A DNA stretch of 49,232 nucleotides from NCBI GenBank assembly GCA_000310025.1, contig FN649741.1, positions 2,647,192-2,696,423 of the forward strand, written 5' to 3'. The DNA is from Ectocarpus siliculosus. Taxonomy: Eukaryota; Sar; Phaeophyceae; Ectocarpales; Ectocarpaceae. A program made the position numbers and the translations under genes. Shown here one piece after another: positions 10,794 through 22,424 of the stretch. Position 1 is the first letter of the stretch. Every line of letters begins with the position of its first letter. The notes under the pieces were generated by a model, which was given only the letters and a program-made list of their open reading frames with translations, was not told the DNA's origin and did not search any database.

Positions 10794-13700
10794 TTAAATA
10801 CCGTGTGGTAGCTCGTAGTGCGGCTGGCTGGGGAGCTTCAGCCACCTCAGGGAGACTGGCCATGAGACCTGCTCAACTGGCTGGTCAAAGTTTTTGCCAA
10901 AGCTCAACTCTTGCAGCGAAACTGGCCACACGACTCCGGCGATAGGCTGGTTGAAGTCCCGCCCAAACTCTAGCTTTCGCAGCAACGCAGGCCACTTTGT
11001 ACCAGTGATCGGCTGGTTGAAGTCCCGTTTGAATATCAGCGTTCGCAGTGACGCAGGCCAACAGACCCTGTCCACAGGCTGTTTGAGAGGCAAACCGGGG
11101 GGATGTTGTAGTATCAAGTCAATCATGATATTTATTACTTCTCACAGGATGTCGCGAGACATTAGGCTTCATTTTACTGTACACCAACTTTTTTTTTTTT
11201 GGGCCACCCCAATTATGCGTTGTGATGAAATGCCTAGCGTTGTGGCCACCACATATCGCACGAACTTTGGTGCAGCAACGGCGACGTGTACCCAACCTTC
11301 ACGTGCCATCGTCACACCCTGTCACGAGTGTACTTGTCGATAGCTCACGTGTTGTTTTGGCATTGTGGCGACCACGTCCTGCCTGTACACCAAATCGGGG
11401 CCGGCTATAATTTGTTTGTTGGGGCCACACAGCAGTCAACGTTGCGACGGATACCTAGGGTTGTGGCCACCACATGTCTAACGAACTATGGTGCACCAAC
11501 GACGACGTGTACTCAACTTTGGTGTTGATACGGTGTATACATGCTTTGCATCCGTGCGACACGGGCTGAAGATGCTGTGAGACGGATCCATCACATACAT
11601 CACGACTTGACTCGAAATGCCAAAAAAAAGCGGAAAAAGGGAGATGACTTTTTTTCACATCGATATGCTCGCGCTGCACGCGCGGTCAAGCTTCCCAGAA
11701 ATTCTGCCATTGCCTGCAGCGTCTCACACGTAGAAGGGTGAACACCTGCTGTAAAGGAGTGGAAGGCTGTGTTTGTCGCGCAGTCTGCGCTGTGTCTACA
11801 CGCCAGACGTCGCTAAGTGGCATATGCACATTTGCGAAAAAACACTGAAATATGGTGTAGGAAACTCCTTTACTTGCATACAGAAGACTATGCATATATT
11901 TTTTGCCCTTTGATTTCTACAACATCCATGTCCGACGCACCACCTACACGTTATCGCCACGAAGGTCGTTTTGTAGCATTTCCTCCATTAATTCCTCCAG
12001 CGCGCTCACTCATCCCACTATTTGTCGTTTCCGCACCTTTTTCTTCCGTGATTCGCTTTTGATACTACGTTGGTGTCCCACCACGTGCGGTTCCGCACGC
12101 GTACATGCGGCGTTACTCTGCCTAAGGGTAGCATCTGCAAGTGTCCCGAAATCCTCCCTGTCCACACAGGCGTTGTTTTGATGTCATAAGGCATGCTACT
12201 GCTGTAGTAGCATACCTTCATTGGTTAACTGCGAAAGCCCAGACGTCAGATTTCTCGACCCGCACACACTGCCATTTTCCGCGTCGGTCATGCGCATTAA
12301 CTTTCATGTTACAAACAGGCGATACGCTCCTCCATTAAAACTTTAGGTATTCTCATTGTACAATGCTTACCCGCCTGCTTCGCCTTGCGATTCGGGCCCC
12401 GCCGCCCACTGGGGGCGGAGGAGTCCTTGACGCCCTAGAATAATTACATTTTCAAAATTTTCTTTCAAGAGTCCAACTAAATAATACTGCAACAAGTATG
12501 TGTTTCTTGTGGCCAGAACAAGCGTCTTTGCTCTCACCAATTCGTATGCTCTCCAAAATAATTTCTCTTGAACCGCGCCACTACACGCTGTACCTGATTG
12601 AAGCATATCCCGAAATCAAGCGATCGCAGTGACGCAGGCCAACGGACCCTGTCCACAGGCTGGTTGAATTGGGAACCGAACAACCCGAACCGCAGCTGCT
12701 GGAGGTTGGCCGGCAGCTTCGCTTCAGCGATTGGTTGATTGAACAGCTCGCCCAAATCCAACTTTTGAAGGGATGCAGGCCACTCGACGCCGGCGATGGG
12801 CTGGTTAAACGCGAGCCCGAACGAAATATGTTGAAGGGACGTCGGCCACGTGGCTACAACAATGGGACGGTTGAAGTGCTTCCCAAAGTCCAGCGTTTTC
12901 AGGGATTCAGGCCACTTCACCTCATCCACCGGTTGGTTGAAATCATACCCAAGATTGAGGTGCTGCAGAAATGGTGGCCACGAAACTTTGCCAATCGACT
13001 GATCGAAATTCTCCCCGAGCGAAAGCTGCTGCAGTGACGGGGGCCACGTAACTCCATCGATTGACCGGTTGAAGTTGTCGCCCAGGTCCAGCTGCCGAAG
13101 CGATGCGTTCCAAGTGACCCCATTTAGTGACTGGTTGAAGCCCTTTCCCAACCCTAAAATATTGAGTGACTCGGGCCACACGACGCGGTCGATAGAGGCG
13201 TTCCTCACCACGCCTAAAAATAGCATCTTCTGAAGCGATGCTGGCCAAGGAACCTGGTCGAGAGCTTGATACACTGCACCGAAGAATAACAGTGATCTCA
13301 AGGATGTCGGCCAGGCGACCTCGTCTAAAGGCTGGTCGAAGTCTCTCCCAAACTTGAGCAATTCAAGAGACGGAGGCCACACGGTTTGATGGATGGGCTG
13401 GTTAAAGCTCCGCCCAAACCACAACTCCGTGAGGGATGTAGGCCAGGTGGCGAGGTCGATCGGCTGGTCGAACAGTGAGCCAAAGCTGAAATTCTGCAGC
13501 GATGCTGGCCACGTAACTTGGTGAATTGGCTGATTGAAGTTACGCCCGAGCGAGACCCTTACCAGCGACGACGGCCACACCATATTCTCCAATGGGCTGT
13601 CAAACATCATCCCGAAGAACAATTCCTTGAGCGCCGGCGGCCACACCCTTCCATCCACCCTGTCATTGGCAGGGTTGTTGAATATGAAGCACTGCGCGGA

Positions 13701-13838
13701 AGCCAAGCCCTCTCCGTTAAGACGAAGCGTTTCACTCGAGAGCTCCCAGATTACCACACGCGCCCGAAGGATAGGCACGCGACCGACACGCCGCTGCTTT
13801 GCTCGGCGGGTCTCCCTGTCGGGGGGCCGGGCCCACAC
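10794..13838 (-). CDS. FNIP-repeat (22-residue leucine-rich-type) protein, two exons
   Basis: Exon 1 runs 13838-12594 and exon 2 runs 11078-10794 with its stop. This gives about 508 residues if read from the GTG at 13838. The body is about 20 tandem 22-residue repeats with the pattern WPxSLxxLxFGxxFNQPI, i.e. FNIP repeats, which build a solenoid and are expanded in Dictyostelium, mimiviruses and some algae. The donor CAG|GTAC (12594/12593) and acceptor AAACAG|CC (11079/11078) join FGICFNQ to PVDRVCWPASL and restore an exact 22-residue repeat in phase 0. Repeats 6, 7 and 15 deviate, and the last is degenerate (KLPSQPHYELP). The start is not solved: the frame is open back to a TAG at about 13866 without any ATG. 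An upstream exon is likely, perhaps joined at an AG just before the Cys of CFIFNNPAND (about 13692). No catalytic domain is visible; partner binding is inferred from the family only. Confidence 0.85.
11185..11525 (+). repeat. Direct repeat pair inside the FNIP-gene intron
   Basis: A block of about 110 bp (T-run, GGGCCAC, then GTTGTGGCCACCACAT, CGAACTTTGGTGCA and GACGTGTACCCAAC) at about 11190-11300 recurs at about 11410-11520. The offset is 220 bases. A partial third match (TTGTGGCGACCACGTC) lies at about 11363. Confidence 0.75.
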
Positions 13839-13865
13839 GTGTAGCTGTTCACCCTCAGATCCAGG

Positions 13866-16600
13866 CTAGGCACACTGCGACATGAAATGCAGAGCTGCAA
13901 TGAGGCCAACTGGAGTTGTGCGGTTGACGTGTACCATGCACCATCGCCTGACGTCTGGTTGAGGGCGACGGTAAAGGCATCCAAACACCGGCTGGGGCCT
14001 TCCAGACATGCAGCAACGTCACCAAAGGGGCAGAGGACAAGGCGAGGGCAGAAACCATATCACTGTTGTTGTGGTTGTTGATGTCGTGTTTAATGAAAAG
14101 CCGGGTTCGGCTGACGTCGGCACCGCGGTCTAACTGATGCATCTCCCTGGCGTGGTCACAGGACAACTGCCAAAACGAGGTCCACACTTGAAACAAGAAA
14201 ACAAAAAATACCCAGGAAAATCATCACAAACCAGAAACGATGACATATTGGACCCAACAGAACACCTGTAGTAAGGGGGGTTACGAAATGTGGAGAACAA
14301 CTCGATACCTTGCAGTAGTCTCTTATCTGCGATGCTGTGCTAGACGCTTCCAGGCAGCAAGACACACATGCGGAGCCTTTCGCAATTCATACGAACATTG
14401 TGTTGGCTGGTCATTAGCGGTGGAGGCTGCTCGGGTGTTCTTTTCCCTTCTGTTTCCAGGCGGCTGTTCGACTTGGATAGTCTTTTATGTTCAATGAAGC
14501 AGCTGTAACATTCTTTTCTTTCTAGCACAGCAGTAGCGGGTTGTAGAACAGCGAAGAACAACTTGCTTGGTCACAGGTATCCGGTAGAGCAGTTTCGAAA
14601 ACGCACGTCTGTACTCCGTGGTTGCCCTTGCTGCACGCTGGAGGAACAGAATAAAACACGTCCGCCAGCGAGAAATGTCTGACCCCATAGTGAAGCGGGT
14701 AGGCCATTCAAGTATTGTAGCAATCGAAGAGGTCGGACGCCGTTGTTGTGGCTCGAAGCGTGGCTGATGGTGCGAGGTTAGCCGTCTGTCGGTAGGTCCC
14801 ATTTTCCCTCTCTTCAACTCAGAACAACACGCGATGCCTGTTTGTTGGTTTTGTCTTTTCTACTGCTGTCGTCGACTCCCACGTTTGTGCCGCTGTGCTG
14901 CTGCTGCTGTTTCATTCTGCTGCTCTGTTCTTGACTGTTCATATTGCATTATTACAACTTGTCCCTGGCTCTTACCCTTCGTGAGGCACAGGCAAACAGA
15001 CGCTGTGGTAAATAGCTAACAAGCACCCACGACCCGCAGCAGCACAGCTTGCACAAAGTCGGAACGCTGGACCGAACATAGAACGACGTTGTATGAACGT
15101 AAAACAAATCGTGACGACAAAATAGGTCTGCATCCAGGTCGCTGCGGACGTACGTTTGTTTCGAAATGCTGTTTCATTTGATTTGTGTCCCCCCCGTCGT
15201 GGTTGGTGCAATACGTACGTGGATGTATGTACTGCATGATGGTTTGGCTGTGTGTGCTTACATGTATCTATTGAATCTTTCTTCGAATGTTTGAGAAACA
15301 CACATACGTGCGCTGCTCCTGTCTGGATTCATTCGATCCGTCCCACCTTCACATCCATCCATTCTTCGTTAGTAGTATATATATGTACGCAATTTTGCTA
15401 TTTTTTGTGTGGCCTCTTCTCTCGAGAATGTGCCACACACACACCATGATGCTACGGTCACTGCCCTACAGCATACTATTTGCATGCTAAACGCGCGAAT
15501 ACAACGTTTCTCCGCCTGCCTGTGGCGAGGTTGTGTGTGTGTGTGGGTTTTCTGGGCGACAATACGGCTCTGATGAATTTCAAGTCGTTTGGCAGCCTGG
15601 AATCCGCGGCAAGACGCAGCAGCATCAGAAAAAAGTCAATAAATGCGGAGTGTGGAAGGAACGAACAGTGCGTACTCTGCAATCTATATGTGTTTGCTCT
15701 TTGCATGTTCTTGCATTACCCCCTACCGCGGTGCTCTCTTTACCCCACTCAGGAGGGCCGCCTTGTGTATATCATACCTTTACATACGTATCCGGAATAT
15801 TCGAGCGGATCGTCAAGACTGGTGCACCCGCTCCAGCTGGAGATGTCAAATGATACAAAAGCGGGCGGAGGAACACACACAAAATCGCCGTGACACGCGT
15901 GTCCTGCTAGAGCAGGACCACCAAACGATCGACATCTGACAGCGCTTCCGCCAGCACAAATAACAAAGGTGGCAGACACGAATACACTAGATAAAGCCCA
16001 CGGAGCTGCGCGGTGTCGAACGTGACGGGGGCACAGTTCAGACAGGGCCAGCTTGGAGGACAATTTCTCATCAACCTCTGTCTATTTTTTCGTGATTCGC
16101 CTGCTGGAGGTGGCGGCGATTGTTTGCTTCCCTCTCCCCCCACGGGCGCTTTATTGTACTGTCCGGCGATGATTTCATCGAGGTGACTGTACAGTTGTTA
16201 CCGCAGTTGGAATGCGTGCCTTCCCTCACAGAGTGATAAATCCTGTTGATTGGATACATGTACAGATGAGGTGGAAACGCAAAAGAGGGAATTGTATAGA
16301 CTTGAGAAAATCCGAAGCGACGGATATAGTTGTTAGGGAACGCCGACGAAGGACAGTACAGTGCAATAATATGGCAAAGATCAACAAAATAGACAGGAAC
16401 CCGTTATTCTACGTGAAATCAAAGGCATCGGTGACGTAGAAGCGGCGCCCAGATGTCACCAAGGTTGTTGGCCGCCAATGTAGAGTAGGCTAGGTGGAAC
16501 GGCGGATGATCGTGTGCGCAGTAGCTGTTGTGGAGTCGGGCCGACTGTCACAACGTTTCGCACACTTGTGGTCTGCACACCAAAACCTGATTGAAATACT
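13866..16600. other. Region without a supportable gene
   Basis: Six-frame reading gives only short frames without domain motifs. An upstream exon of the minus-strand FNIP gene probably lies here but I cannot place it. Minor simple-sequence stretches (CTG-rich at about 14890-14925, CA/GT runs at about 15430 and 15530) are present. Confidence 0.4.
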
Positions 16601-17165
16601 TACAATTCGATCAGTGCAAACATGCGCAGACATGCCAGCGGTGGTGCGTCAACGTGTTCTGCTTTCACGACGTGCCACCGTAGTGACACACACATAGAAT
16701 GGCGCATGCCTGGTTGCTGCACAGCTGTATGTATGAGGATGTGCGTTTCGCCCAGTCGGTGTTGGCTGTACCCCAGAACCCCGATTTGAGTATTTGTACA
16801 CCATATGACAGCTTTTTTACAACGCACAGACGATAAGCTTCGCCTCGAGAAATTCCAGGCGTAACCTGCAGTGACACGCACTTAGATGGTGTAGTAGGAG
16901 GCCTAATGCATCACAGCAATTGGAGGCTCCGTACATCGCGCATTCGGTGCTGACTGCAGTGCAAACCTCGAAGACTGATTTTGTGCACACCCCGTTCATG
17001 ACATGCTCGTATAGCACGCACAGACAAGCTTCGCCTCAATATCATTCAGCCGTGACTTGCAGTGACACACACGTAAAAGGGCGCATGCCAGCGGTATAGC
17101 AGTGTGAGCCTGTGGTGTGAATCACGCAGTATGTGTTGTAGCTGCACCCAGACCTCAATTTTGTT
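16600..17165 (+). repeat. Degenerate tandem repeat, period about 190 bp
   Basis: The marker CAGTGACACNCAC recurs at about 16680, 16869 and 17060 (spacing 188-191). It is followed each time by a related block (GGGCGCATGCC in two of the three) and preceded by GCACAGAC..AAGCTTCGCCTC in the second and third units (about 16825 and 17018). About three diverged units are visible. Confidence 0.7.
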
Positions 17166-17195
17166 GGAGTGTAGATTCGAAGAGTGTGTTCGGTA

Positions 17196-17530
17196 GGGTA
17201 CGGGTACGCTCGGCAGGGTATGGAGGGCTGTACCGAGGCGTACCGGGATTGTCGGTAGGTACGGAGGGCCATACCGAGGCGTACCGGGATTTTCGGTAGG
17301 TATGGAAGTCCATACCGAGATTTTCGGTAGGTATGGAGGTCTATACCAAGGCGTACCGGGATTTTCGGTAGGTACGGAGGGCTATACCGAGGCGTACCGG
17401 GCATTTTCGGTAGGTATGGAGGTCTATACCGAGATTTTCGGTAGGTATGGAGGGCCATACCGAGGCGTACCGGGATTTTCGGTAGGTACGGAGGGCTCTA
17501 CCGAGGCGTACCGAGACGCTCGGTAGGGTA
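17196..17530 (+). repeat. Palindromic satellite of alternating 41-bp and 31-bp units
   Basis: Units begin TCGGTAGGTAYGGAGG and contain CCATACCGAGGCGTACCGGG. Short units lack the ten bases GCGTACCGGG, giving 31 instead of 41. Each unit holds the inverted arms GGTATGG and CCATACC, so single strands should fold into hairpins. About eight units lie in a row. The long frames across it (VYTEIFGRYGG-like) are a by-product of the repeat. Confidence 0.9.
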
Positions 17531-18127
17531 TAAACCGGCGGAAATACCGGCGGTATACCTCGACACATATGCATACGAACGGTGATTTCAGCCTTTTTAA
17601 CAACGTCAAAGGTCGCCAGTGCTTCTCGCCCTTTTTCTCGATGATTATTGATGGTAATTTAGCGTGGACGGTGTAATAAAACGAAAGCCCGATAGCTAGC
17701 AGCCAGCCTCTTCCTACCGGCCTTTCGTCCGCCACAATACCATCCATGCCAGCGGCTCTGTTGTTCTTCCAACGCAAAGAAAATTTGGTAGGCATGGAGG
17801 GCCATACCGAGGCGTACCGGGATTTTTGGTAGGCACGGAGGGCTCTACCGAGGCGTACCGAGACGCTCGGTAGGGTATAAACCGGCGGAAATACCGGCGG
17901 TATACCTCGACACATATGCATACGAACGGTGATTTCCAGCCTTCTTAACAACGTCAAAGGTCACCAGTGCTTCTCGCCCTTTTTCTCGATGATTATTGAT
18001 GGTAATTTAGCGTGGACGGTGTAATAAAACGAAAGCCCGATAGCTAGCAGCCAGCCTCTTCCTACCAGCCTTTCGTCAGCCGCAATAGCATCCATGCCAG
18101 CGGCTCTGTTGTTCTTCCAATGCAAAG
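17474..18127 (+). repeat. 348-bp tandem duplication containing satellite and unique sequence
   Basis: The segment starting with the last satellite units (about 17474) and running to TTGTTCTTCCAACGCAAAG (about 17780) is repeated from 17821 to 18127 with few changes (offset 347-348). Both copies contain a GGTATAAACCGGCGG block, TGCATACGAACGGTGATTT and CGAAAGCCCGATAGCTAGC. The low divergence indicates a recent event. Confidence 0.9.
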
Positions 18128-18595
18128 CAGCGGTTGCGCTTGGCGACAATAGACACAACAACACAGCCTGCTGTGCGCCGGGGGCGACCATGCAACCACA
18201 CGCTCGATACCAATCCTGGTGGCTTGAGACTACAACACCCTACGAAGAGGAACTGCCGCCAGAACCGGGGTCGGCACCGCCGGCACCCCCCTCATCCTGA
18301 GAGGTTGCCTCACTGCTCATGAGTGCTCGGTATCGTGTACCCCAGGGTAGATGGTGTTCGGTAGGGGATGTGAGATGTTCCATATGGTGCAGCAGCAGTG
18401 ATGTTGTGTGTTCGGAATGCGGTAGGGGTACAGTGCATTTGTGTGTGGTGAGAGAGAGAGTGACGTCACAATGTGGCGGTACTGGTGTTTCTTATGGTAG
18501 GGTATGGATATCTGTACCGGCCCCTCGGTATGATTTCAAGCGTGTACTGGTACCGGTACCCCTACCGATCACTCGGTATTTTTTCTTCGTATACT

Positions 18596-18812
18596 GAGAT
18601 TTTCGGTAGGTATGGCGGGCTGTACCGAGGCGTACCGGGATTTTCGGTAGGTATGCAGGGCCATACCGAGGCGTACCCGGAATTTTCGGTAGGTACGGAG
18701 GGCCATACCGAGGCGTACCGGGATTTTCGGTAGGTATGGAGGACTATACCGAAGGGTACCGAGACGCTCGGTAGGGTATATACCGGCGAAAATACCGGCG
18801 GTATACCTCGGT
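18596..18812 (+). repeat. Second block of the 41-bp palindromic satellite
   Basis: Four further units of the 17196-17530 family, ending in GGGTATATACCGGCG and ACCGGCGGTATACCTCGG. This is the same terminal block that follows the first array. Confidence 0.9.
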
Positions 18813-18815
18813 ACG

Positions 18816-19265
18816 TAGTGAGCACGGCTGTGACAAATGTTGGATGCCGCTTGGTTCCGGCGCAGATTTCGGACTGTTGTCAGAGACTGCTGCAACCTTC
18901 GATATTCAGTTCCAGTAGCAAATCTGAAGGTGCCAGCACGCACGAAGCCTCTTCATGGTGTCCTCTACTGATAACAGTACCAATAACCAGGTACATGCCA
19001 ACACAGACCTTATCTGGACGCCTGCCGTTTTGGCTCTTTTGACTTGAAATTACAATTGGGTGAAATTTTATCTTGATTTCAAAGGGGGCGTGCGGAGGTA
19101 GACGCGTGAAATGTATGTTTTTAGCAGCCTCTACTGTCGCCCTGTGCGGGATTCAACGATTTCTGTTTTTTGCTATGCCTTTCGACTGGTCTTGTGTGTC
19201 TGTTGTCAGTTTCTGGTGCTCTTGCGTATGTTTTCAAAATTAGTCAACATCGAACTTGCTGTTCT
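18816..19265 (+). repeat. Dispersed repeat pair member 1 (segments alpha and beta)
   Basis: Segment alpha (18816-18985: GAGCACGGCTGTGACAAA through CACGAAGCCTCTTCATGGTG and CCTCTACTGAT) matches 45035-45215 in reverse orientation. Segment beta (19018-19265: TTTTGGCTCTTTTGACTTG, GGAGGTAGACGCGTGAAATG, GTTTTCAAAATTAGTC) matches 45505-45765 in the same orientation. It directly follows the palindromic satellite. Confidence 0.8.
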
Positions 19266-20731
19266 GGGGCCCTTGAAGGTGTGAACTTTTTCACGATTTC
19301 TCATTTTTTAGCTTTGAGCTGCTTTGGTCAACACCACGCCAGGATGGGTGCTGTTGCACACCTCACCCCACCAACGCATGCCCGCGGTCGGTCGTAGAGC
19401 TTACTGCCAGCAGTGGGAGGACTCCTGCTTCGGCGCTGACGAAGGTTTAGACTTGTCAATTTGATGTCGGGCCACAGCTCGCTCACATTTTTTCGAACAC
19501 ACACACAGCCGCCCACAGCAGCAGCAGCCGGACACCTACTACACTCGCATCGATCGCCCAACACGATGTAGTGCAGCATGATCCACAACAAATCCTAGGG
19601 CATCGTGCTGCCTTGTGCGTTGTTGGCTCTGGCTTGAAGATTGGCGGGATGCGTTGCGAGAGAGCGACGAGCGGTTGGGCGTGCGGCGTGCGATTGTTGC
19701 TGCGTGCGCACACCCTGTCTGGGTGCGTGCATGTGCATTCCAGCTCAAAAACGTTGCGTCCTCTCTCACAAGACGCTCACAACGCTCCACTCAGACCCAT
19801 CTCGGTTGGTGGCAAGGTACCTCAGAGCTTTGGAGCACACAGCGTCGAAGGTTTCACCCGAATGCAAGCATCTGTTCGAGAGATATGGTGACTTGGTCGC
19901 GGGCCGTGCTGATGAGATTCCCTCCAGGTGACATCGTGACATCACATCGTTAAAAGTAAAACCTTACGGGACTGGTCCCAGGAACGGTGCTGTTAAAAGT
20001 GAAAGTGAACTTTTGCCAAGAACTTCCGAAACCGTCTACTGTATTGTCCCGGTATCTGTGTGTCTATCTTTGTGTGGCACATGGACGTACAGTAGTACAC
20101 CGTTCGCAGCAGGACGGTTGACATGACAAGCGTACGCAGGAATATTCTGATTTTGGGAAGCTACGCGACGCAGGTGCAGCACACACGTAGAACCTGAATG
20201 TGAGGTTTAAATGCACGTGACGCAACGTCGTGTTGTGTCCAAGATTGCCGTGCGTGACGGAATTGCGGTCCGCCGCCGCACGCAGCATATTCGATTCGCG
20301 GGACCCCCTACTCGCTCGTGGGGAAGAACCAACTTGGTTACCCAGGACAGCTGAGCTAGGTGTCAGTGTGGCCATGATAACTGCAGGCTCAGCTACACCA
20401 TTGTCCCTGTGGGAACGCAGAGCGCTTCAGTACACAATTGCGTGTACATGTCCCGCCGTGCATAGGATGCATGCAGCAGTCCGCCAGCGCAAAATCTGTT
20501 GTCCGGCCAAGTCCGGCTACACGCAGTCTACAGCAGTACGTAACAAGAGACGTGACACTTACCCAAAGCAGCTCCACCACCTCCTTGGTCCAGCTCCATC
20601 TTGTTCATCACGCGCGAACCAGTGTGAAGAAACCCGTGCCGCTCACTGTCGGTCTCTGGTCTGTGTGGGTGCGCAAATCAGCAGCAATCCAATGATATGT
20701 GCGGCTACGCATATGTTTTTTTTGTTAGCAG
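19266..20731. other. Region without a supportable gene
   Basis: Only short frames without motifs or splice-consistent exons are seen; no repeat was recognised. Confidence 0.4.
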
Positions 20732-21448
20732 TGGCCAAAATCGGGTACACCCGGTCCAAACACGTCCATAATCGGGTACCTACAAGACGCTGCTGGGAGC
20801 GACCGCAAGACACCATCTGATTGGCCGACGCCCGCCCCTACCCGACCTTGACCGTCTTTCCACCGGGTGCACCCGATCTTGGCTGCTCAGCCCCCGGAGG
20901 GGTACCCGGTTTTTCTTTCCCCAACCCGAAAATGGCTGGGCTGTTCGGCCAAACCCCATGTACACAAGTACACGTCAGCAATGCCCTGCCCTCGAATTCG
21001 GACCTTCTGACGGCCCGGCGGGCTGAGGCAGACCCCCCGCCGGCGGTGGAAGTCTCCCTTGGGGGAGAAACGGCAGGCGGTCTGTGCAAATGATCGAGAA
21101 GAAGAGTTGTGGATGAACACCTCATCACTGACGAGATGCGACACAAACGAGACTATCTAAAAATAGACACGCTGCTTTTTCTCATCGACGACAAACGAGG
21201 GCCAGCGATTTGCGTCCGACCCGTGATTGTGTGCACGGGTTTTGGCCGAAGATCCCAATCATTTTCGGGTAGGGAAAAGATAAACCGGGTCGGGGGGGCG
21301 AGTAGCCAAGATCGGGTGCACCCGGTGGAAAGACGGTAAGGTCGGGTATAGGGGCGGGCGTCGGCCAATCAGGTGTCGCTCCCAGCAGCGTCTTGAAGGG
21401 GTACCCGATTATGGCCGTGTTTGGACCGGGTGTACCCGATTTTGGCCA
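20732..21448. mobile_element. MITE-like element with terminal inverted repeats of about 220 bp
   Basis: The left end starts TGGCCAAAATCGGGTACACC and the right end finishes with its complement (GGTGTACCCGATTTTGGCCA). The inverted match continues inward, with small differences, to about 20968 and 21229. It includes GACGCTGCTGGGAGCGAC, TGATTGGCCGACGCCCGCCC, TCTTTCCACCGGGTGCACCC and a TTCGGCCAAA block. The 260-bp centre shows no transposase. I see no clear target-site duplication (flanks TTAGCAG and ATACTCT). Short palindromes such as CGGGTACACCCG and CGGGTGCACCCG stud both arms. Confidence 0.9.
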
Positions 21449-22074
21449 ATACTCTTTTTTTTATTAGGCCATACCCCATAGAATCGGAATAGACGTTTTT
21501 CTCGATGCTTTCGAAATTTGTCATTATTTTGCGTACCCCCTTTGCTCGCCAAGGGGGAGGGGAAAAGAGCGGAGACCAGGCAGGGCAACACACCACACAC
21601 GCCCCCGGTCTACTCCTTACGATCAGTATAAACATCAGCCACCCAACGGACAGAAATATATAAACTCGTCACGGCAGAAACAACCCTTGGCCACCACAAG
21701 CACACACACGTGCTCTCGCTCGCCCCCGGTAAACACGGCGAAGCGAGTATATACTGAAAACAGGAATCAACACGCTCGTCCGCTTCCTGCTTTCTGATTG
21801 GCCAACGGTTTATTTCTGCCGCTTCTCACAAAACGCAGATTTCCCTTACTTCGTCAGTCAATCTTTCGCGTTTCATTCATATGGTACGGGGCTCCGTGAT
21901 TCGAAAACTGCGGGTTGTGAATTGCTCGTTGTTGTTGCGCCGCCGGTGAAACCGCCGTTGTTGTGGGTCTATGTGTGGATTATTTTCGTCCCATCTCTGG
22001 CGCCGCCTGCTTACTCCTCTTCGGTGCACACACACGCACGCGTACTGTAGGTGCTCTAAAACTATATAAGACGC

Positions 22075-22400
22075 ACCGTCCGGGGTCAAACAGACAGGAG
22101 GGGGTACCCACGCCGGTTTTTTTTCTCGTTTTTTATCTTCTTTTTTTGTCCCCACCTACTACCTCCTGCAGTGCCTGCCTGAGATATTTTTATCGCGAGA
22201 AGGGTTCAGCAATCCCTTTCCTCGCGACGGTTAAGTCGATGTCGACAATGAAGTCGATCAGTTTACTAACAACGAGCTTTCTTTGCAGCGCGTCGCTTCC
22301 AACTTTTACACCAGGATTGATATATAGAGAAAAAACTCACTGTGCCCGGACACGAATCCATGATGACCTGACCCTTAGACCACCGGGGCAACCGGTATGT
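22075..22400 (-). mobile_element. tRNA-headed SINE, copy 1
   Basis: On the minus strand the element begins with a tRNA-like head: CCCCGGTGGTCTAAGGG (A-box-like), then 19 bases later GGATTCGTGTCCGGGCA (B-box-like). The body includes GTTGGAAGCGACGCGCTGC, AAGCTCGTTGTTAGTAAACT, TCGCGAGGAAAGGGATTGCT and CAGGCAGGCACTGCAGGAGG. The body matches 22890-23175 closely. The head region should recruit RNA polymerase III; this is inferred. Confidence 0.75.
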
Positions 22401-22424
22401 ATGTATGTATGTATGTATGTATGT
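22395..22424 (+). repeat. (GTAT)n microsatellite
   Basis: Seven GTAT units lie at the tRNA-like head end of SINE copy 1, with two further GTATGTAT pieces just downstream. Confidence 0.95.

Noticed and set aside
10894-11343. Plus-strand 149-codon frame
   Set aside because: Antisense shadow of the second FNIP exon, running into intron repeats.
12669-13869. Plus-strand open frames antisense to the FNIP gene
   Set aside because: They arise because the repeated 66-base units lack stops on both strands. Only the minus strand gives the FNIP pattern.
17196-18812. CRISPR-like array (regular palindromic repeats)
   Set aside because: Units abut with no unique spacers, and the window is eukaryotic with no cas genes.
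17042-18943. Frames with YRGVPGFSVGTEG or PTYRKSRYASV repeats
   Set aside because: Produced by the 41/31-bp satellite. The unit length is not a multiple of three, and all six frames show similar repetition.
22040-22075. TATA-like CTATATAAGA as a promoter
   Set aside because: No gene starts downstream; it sits at the edge of a SINE copy.
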